This document shows positions 58,535 to 64,000 of a DNA stretch of 64,000 bases, piece by piece (position 1 is the stretch's first letter; every line of letters starts with the position of its first letter). The stretch spans positions 95,053,449-95,117,448 of the forward strand of contig NC_071355.1 of assembly GCF_943734655.1 (NCBI RefSeq), given 5' to 3'. The notes under the pieces are model-generated. The model ran no database searches. It worked only from the letters and a program-made list of their open reading frames with translations, and was not told the DNA's origin. The stretch is from Sabethes cyaneus (Eukaryota > Arthropoda > Insecta > Diptera > Culicidae). A program made the translations under genes and the position numbers.

Positions 58535-60979
58535 ATGAAACCTTCTGAATCTTTTGCTCGAAAACTTGCGGAGTATCAGTCGATCAACGCGGGAGAAAAT
58601 ATTGACTGCAAGCAAACGGCAACAAATATCATCGTAGCATCACGAAATCGATCCGTGCTGCCTAACGAAAATACCAGGTAATCAAATTTGTATCGTACAG
58701 TTCATAAAATCGCCTAAATGTTGAACTCGAAAAAATATTGTTCGAGCTTTTCCTAGCAACTTTGAACAGAGTCACGCACAACAATCATCGTTGAGCAAAT
58801 CAGGTTTAATGATGACAGGAGGCCGTGAGTGACTGAGCTCCAGTGTCTTTTCTTTAGTCAGTTTCTTTAGTGGCAACCCTAGTCAGTGATGGTCGCATCT
58901 CGCATGAATGCCAGATTTAATTTTTTTTTCAAGCACATACCTGTAGTATTTCAATATACTTTGAGCAATCTGGTGCATCACCGGCATCACCAAAGTTTTT
59001 TGTAGTTGATAACCCCTTGGAACATAAATTAACGAATGAAATCAAAACAAAACAGGTGAATTAAAATAATTTTTGCATAAGTTGCAGAAACCGGCAGAAA
59101 CTAAGAAATAATAACAATAAAAAGTTGCAGAAAACGCTGATACTAATGCAAAGAAATATAGCAATATTGAATAAACCATGTCGAAGCTAAAGTGGTAGGT
59201 GAATGGCCTTGTTCATTTATACGGTTAGGTTAACTTGTTTATCCCTTACAGGAAATGTTCCAAGCAATATTGTGCCGAACAGGAACGTGATCCGTACGAA
59301 CTCTTGTATCGAAAGGCCGACATGTTTTCCGACTACATGGATGACGGTCCTTGTTATATCCCGAAAGTACAAGAACACCTTGCTGATCCGGTCGAATTGG
59401 TGGAAACAATAGACGAGATCGATTTACCGGCGCATCGCTTAACGGGAAAGGTTCGCTACCAGTATTTAAGCTATCTAGAAAACCTACTAGAACGTAATTA
59501 CGAAACATGGTCAAATACTGTTGAATCATTTGATAACGTGACGTTCACACCATCTGAAATTCAGCGTTGTGCTGAATGTATCGAAATGAAAGCGGTGGGT
59601 TTTAAACAAAATTGTACATTTAAAAGACTCTATTTTTTATTTTTTGCAGGTTAAATCGTGTATGATTGTTTCTCTTTATCGCAGCTACATACTCAAAGCA
59701 GTAGGTTTGTTACATATAAATCATTTTGTGAATAACTCATTTTACCTTTTTGAAGATAACTCAGATTCGAAAAGAAACGAACGAGTTCAGCTTGCATCCC
59801 AATCTTATTAATATGAAGTTTACACCAAAGTCTATTAAAAAAGAATTATGTGATGTTGCTGTCCAAACAGACAGTACGTTTTCGAATCTACGGCAGTCGG
59901 AATCATCTGTCGGGGAGCTTCCTCTGCTTGATGTACCGACAATGTCTCTCGATGATAAAATCCGCGATTTCGAAAAACAATTGCACATAAATGAGCCGGA
60001 TAATCTTTCATGTAAGAAGCGGCGCAAAGAGCAAAGGACAAAGATTACAAAAGATGAACGAAAGTTGTCTGTAGTGAATAGAATGGCTAGGCGCAAATCA
60101 AAACTATCAGCTCCTAACGAAGGAAATTCACATCAATTGTGCGAGGATGTTCAACCTGTAGATAGTTCTAATACCTGCAGTGTGGTTCCTATGGCGAGGT
60201 CCACAAAACATGCCGATGAAGACGATCAAATCATGCGTGAACTTGAAGCAATGTTTGAAACCGAGGACAATGGAAATATTTTCGAATCTTGTGAAAATCA
60301 AGTTCAAATTAAAGCAATTATAAACGAAATCGAGCAATTTGATCCACCAAATCTGGATGAAAAGTGTGAAAAGGTAATTGTATCCAACGATACAATGAAT
60401 GGTCATCCTTCCCCAATGTTAAATTATTCAAAAAGTGATATTTTTAAAAACTCTGAGCATGGAATGCTTGATAACCCCACAGAGAAAATAGACGACCTGA
60501 AGAAAAGTTTATGGCCCTGCGAATTGCACATGCAGAAAATGAGATTGCGTGACTTGTTGAGCAATATTGCTGAAAATAATTATATGCGTTATGAAAGAAT
60601 TCAAGCAAGATTTATTGTGCTATTTGGCGAGTTCGAGCCAGAAGACGACGAACTTGGACCATACAGTCCATCTATTGAATTGGATGACGTGCTAGTGTCG
60701 AGCTGCAGGCAGCGCATTGCTAAGTGGGTAGTGCAGGCACTAATGAAACCTTTAAACGACGGTCTCATCGGTAATAGGTTCCTGTTCAAGAAACTTGCTA
60801 AGCATATAGCCGATAGTATAATCTATCAAAACCAATATCCTGGTAAGTAACGTTTACTCAGAATTGTTTCTAATTTTTATAACAATTTTATTCCACCAGA
60901 TCAACAGTTCATTAAAAACTATGTTTTGGATTACTTTTGCGCGCATCGTGCTATATTATGTATTGAAGATATGATTTGA
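58535..60979 (+). CDS. Uncharacterised protein with possible C-terminal SRI-like domain
   Basis: Exons are 58535-58677, 59252-59594, 59650-59700, 59756-60842 and 60900-60979, giving 568 codons including the stop. Exon 1 (MKPSESFARKLAEYQS...) ends in phase 2 before GTAATC and joins exon 2 as R-KCSKQYCAEQERDPY. An alternative first exon at 59178-59194 (MSKLKW, ACCATG context, upstream in-frame stop) has the same phase. The middle is charged and low in domains. The last 80 residues (RIAKWVVQALMKPLNDG, FLFKKLAKHIADSI, QFIKNYVLDYF) are helical and resemble Set2-Rpb1-interacting domains in pattern. That comparison is tentative, and no function is claimed. The poly-basic KKRRKEQRTKITKDERK could be a nuclear signal. 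Confidence 0.8.
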
Positions 60980-61243
60980 AGAAATAAGAAATGAATTACT
61001 TAACAAATAAAAAAAGCAACTCTCCTGCCTTCGAATGATTCTCATAACCTTAATTCGTAAGTTGATAAAATGTACACAAAGAGTAATTGAGATATTAGCC
61101 TGTGTTCCTGTCATAATCAGGGATATAAAGGATTATTAGTTTTAGTAAAGGTAAAAGTAAACTATGAATAAATATTGGAACTCAAATTTTGATTAAGCTT
61201 ACCTGGCTGTCGTATTTGAATTGTCAAAATGATTATTGTGTAT
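60980..61243 (+). other. 3' flank of the uncharacterised gene
   Basis: Contains AAATAAAAAAAG shortly after the stop as a candidate poly(A) signal. Nothing else seen. Confidence 0.4.
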
Positions 61244-61440
61244 CCACCACTAAATTGGACTTCCGAAAAAACGATAAACGATTTTTCTTCCGTACCGTAC
61301 ATTAAACCTAGTGTCGGAAGTAGTGCGCTGTGTAGCACGTCTCATTTGTTATACAGCGCACTACTTCCGACACTAGGTTTAATGTACGGTACGGAAGAAA
61401 AATCGTTTGCCGTTTTTTCGAAAGTCTAATTTAGTGCTGG
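61244..61440. repeat. Nearly perfect 197-bp hairpin
   Basis: About 90 bp from CACTAAATTGGACTTCCG to GCGCTGTGTA are inverted after a 15-base loop, with only a few mismatches. The arms read straight through as an open frame, but that is a by-product of the palindrome. It could be a young MITE-like snap-back or a hairpin RNA source. Confidence 0.9.
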
Positions 61441-62847
61441 CGACGCAATATATTGAAAAATTTATTTGTCGTAACTAAATTTGGTCTTTCATGTCACTTG
61501 CCTAGCAGAGTAAACCCCCAATAAAAAATTGTTCAGATTTGTACATATTTTTTATGCACTTTCTACCTATTTCTATCTGAACATCGCTAAAATGAACACT
61601 TATATACTATAAATTTCAAGTGGACTCAATTTGCAGGACTTACTGTACAGTTGTAGGTTAACATAATTTAGAATAAGCAAGTTCAATGCTGAATCCAATA
61701 TTAATCACCAATTACGGATCATGACCGTTATTGCTAACTGGTATCACTGGGACTACCAAAACTGATGCTCGTTTGATCTCTAAGATATTATTTCCGTTAA
61801 GCCTCTAGTACACAACCCCAAAATTTGGCGGGTTGGGATTTTTTGTAAATCACCAAATTCCGGATACCTATAGGTACTTCACTTTAGTATATGTCATATA
61901 AGATGTTCATTATAATCTAATCTATCCATTCAAATACATAGTTTAATTTATGTTATTTTGAAACATTTATTTCGGGTGAAAGTTAAAAAATTCTTAAATA
62001 AGGGAAAACTTGGACATAAGAGGTTTAACTTTCTCTGTTCCAAGGCTGTTTAGGTAGTTAGCAATGTTTGGGCATCTGAAAAAACACAACGAAATTGCTT
62101 ATACAACATTGTTTATACTACGTCCTGGAATAAACATTTCCACATTTAAATAGGCGAGTAATTTTTGTATCGCAAGTCATGGATCACCTGCGCTTCCATG
62201 GGATAAAACACGTTTTGCTATTACAGGCTTTTGTAATGGGAAACCTATGACACCTAAGTCTTCTAAAGCTGTATAGGTATTCCGTATTACTTTTTTAAAC
62301 CGCCATATGTATTTGCAAACGTACCCCAACTAAGCTTTTCGAACCGGCTCGGGTGTCAAAAGACAAAAAACAGGCGCATCTCCCGCTTATCTAATTTGTA
62401 CAGGCCCTAGTCCCAGCCCCAGTTCACCGAATCGTTTCCGTCCTTTTAACTCAACCTCATGATTGGCATCCCTATCCTGTATTGCGACGGATCTTAATTT
62501 CATTAGGGTTATTTCGAACGAGTTGTTTCACCCATTTGATTTGGCTGGCGGCATACCATTCAACTTCGTTCGATAAACCGATGGGTCGAAATACAGAATA
62601 AGGCTTTTGATTTCAAGCATAATTACTAGTAAATACTGCAATTTCTGGATATATTATGGGATGTACCATTAATGAATTGAAATTCAGTAATAAAATGATT
62701 TACAATGAACACTTAACATACAAATTTATTGAAATCACGCAACACAATTACAAAACACGGACATTTCTTCCATATGTATAATCCTCTTCTCGCTAATTTC
62801 AAGTTTGTAAATATATAATCTTTCTCGAACTTAAAAAATATTCAAAT
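61441..62847 (+). other. Intergenic, no recognised feature
   Basis: AT-rich sequence with no supported gene or element. Confidence 0.4.
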
Positions 62848-63075
62848 TTATATTTTGTTGGTTTTGCTATCAATTATGGTCCAAGCATAATCGCGATTAT
62901 GATAGAAAGCATAAAAGATCGTACGGTTTATCATAGCAATCATTGTAGGCGTAGAAAACAGGATTGCCATAACAAAAAATTTAGGGTCCAATTGGAACCG
63001 GTTACCCAAATGAAGCCTATTTACAAATAACAATGTCAAAAAAATTACATCGCCAGCGATATCATTTTTTGACAT
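62848..63075 (-). CDS. Possible small membrane protein, unidentified
   Basis: 75 codons from MSKNDIAGDVIF to the stop (an upstream in-frame ATG adds five residues). It has two hydrophobic segments, IFLTLLFV and FFVMAILFSTPTMIAMI, with HNRDYAW between the second and the tail. It lies about 340 bp past the oskar stop on the same strand, so it may instead be part of the oskar 3' UTR. No family recognised. Confidence 0.35.
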   Translation of the reverse strand: MSKNDIAGDVIFLTLLFVNRLHLGNRFQLDPKFFVMAILFSTPTMIAMINRTIFYAFYHNRDYAWTIIDSKTNKI

Positions 63076-63411
63076 TGTTAATTTAAGCAAAAGTCATTTC
63101 TGTTAATTTATCTATTCTGAAATAGAGAAATTAACCGAATGAGTTTTAATTTGAAACATTATTTTCAAATATCCGGACATTTGAAAATAATATTTAGCTT
63201 ATTTCTAACATCTATTGCTACAACCTCTACTTTTGTTTGCTCTGGAAAAACTGTCTTCTTACAATACACAATACAGATAATTTAAGAACAATTAACTACA
63301 CTAACATTAATACACTAACATTAATACACTAACATTAACAAATTACGAGAAAAAACAGATTAAAACTTTTAAGTACGCTGGAACATTCTCCGACACGATC
63401 AGATTGAACTC

Positions 63412-64000
63412 CTAAATAAATGCTGCGAGCTGTTGTTTCAGAAACTTGATAATTCGCTGGCGACCAAGTTTGTTCCAAAGAACATGTGGTTGATTACTAC
63501 CGCTCACATGTCTTGGTCCCGGCTGAAAACATTCGTATAACGTGTTACCGCGTTCATTAACGAAGCACTGCCACAGATCTATGTACTGCCAATGAGATTT
63601 GCGAATCAAAGCGTTAAACCTCTGCAAACGATCAGTTACGCCAGCTATATGGGAACTATTAGCCAACGGCGAAAGCGTGGTCAGTATCACAGACGCGCCG
63701 CGATTTTCCAGATTGGCTACCAGCTGAATTAAGTCGTGCTGCATGTCCACGAAATCGTATCCATGAAGCAGGTCGACAGCTCCTATGTTTATTATGACCC
63801 GATCGTTAATGTAAGTGGCCTTCAAAGCCCGGTCCGCAGCCTCGGCGATCGTCAAACCGGATATACAAAGGCCACTCTGTTGAACTTGGTGTCCTAGAAA
63901 TAAGTTGCGGTAGAAATGACTCAGTTATTGAAGACGTTTTCACACTGAGGTACCACTGAAATCTATAGCAGTGTTCTCTCCTAGGCATACAATTGTACTA
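63412..64000 (-). CDS. osk: Oskar, C-terminal OSK domain (partial at window edge)
   Basis: The terminal exon is 63412-63893. A 60-bp intron (63894-63953, GTACCT...TTTCTAG) precedes it, and the next exon runs from 63954 off the window. The product reads STIVCLGENTAIDFSG-HQVQQSGLCISGLTIAEAADRA. NIGAVDLLHG, SVILTTLSPLAN, YIDLWQCF and RHVSGSNQPHVLWNKLGRQR follow. This is the SGNH-hydrolase-like OSK domain that ends Oskar proteins. The block-I GDS serine is replaced by LGEN, as expected for a domain that binds RNA and does not hydrolyse esters. Oskar nucleates germ plasm at the posterior pole of the oocyte. The N-terminal LOTUS domain lies outside the window. Confidence 0.9.

Noticed and set aside
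61229..61429. 66-codon open frame
   Set aside because: It is produced by the palindrome itself and has no splice or family support.

Overview
The window looks like a piece of a culicine mosquito chromosome, most likely Aedes. Introns are long and packed with transposons, there are tRNA-derived SINEs of the mosquito type, and the last gene is oskar. The species call is an inference from gene content and repeat style. No bacterial genes, rRNA, tRNA genes or CRISPR arrays were found.

Layout. 400-715 (-) is an intronless, frameshifted thioredoxin retrocopy. 2282-32430 (+) is KCMF1, an E3 ubiquitin ligase gene with five coding exons (532 codons of product). Its 21-kb first intron holds a complete antisense BEL-Pao retrotransposon (4998-12323) with two 630-bp LTRs that look identical. 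The same intron holds several MITEs, three broken LINEs, and a decayed MULE whose flanking arrays are inverted 15-bp tandem repeats. KCMF1 intron 2 is a textbook U12-type AT-AC intron. 33-42 kb is a repeat field of MITEs and nested insertions. 42160-42893 (+) is TMA16, and HMCES (42899-56129, -) meets it tail to tail with the two stop codons 5 bp apart. HMCES is split inside a coding exon by an 11,287-bp DNA transposon (43842-55128) with a TA target duplication. That transposon contains LINE debris, hAT and pogo MITEs, a decayed copy of the splicing helicase DHX8/PRP22 and a small three-exon gene with one in-frame stop. 58535-60979 (+) is an uncharacterised gene with a possible SRI-like C-terminus. 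61244-61440 is a nearly perfect hairpin. 63412-64000 (-) is the C-terminal, SGNH-like OSK part of oskar, which runs off the window.

How the genes relate. The host genes are unrelated housekeeping or germline genes: ubiquitin ligation, ribosome biogenesis, abasic-site repair and germ-plasm assembly. The strongest observations are the U12 intron, the exon-splitting insertion with its cargo, and a group of MITEs that share CACAG termini and 7-bp target duplications. All assignments rest on reading translations, splice signals and repeats by eye. No database search was possible.
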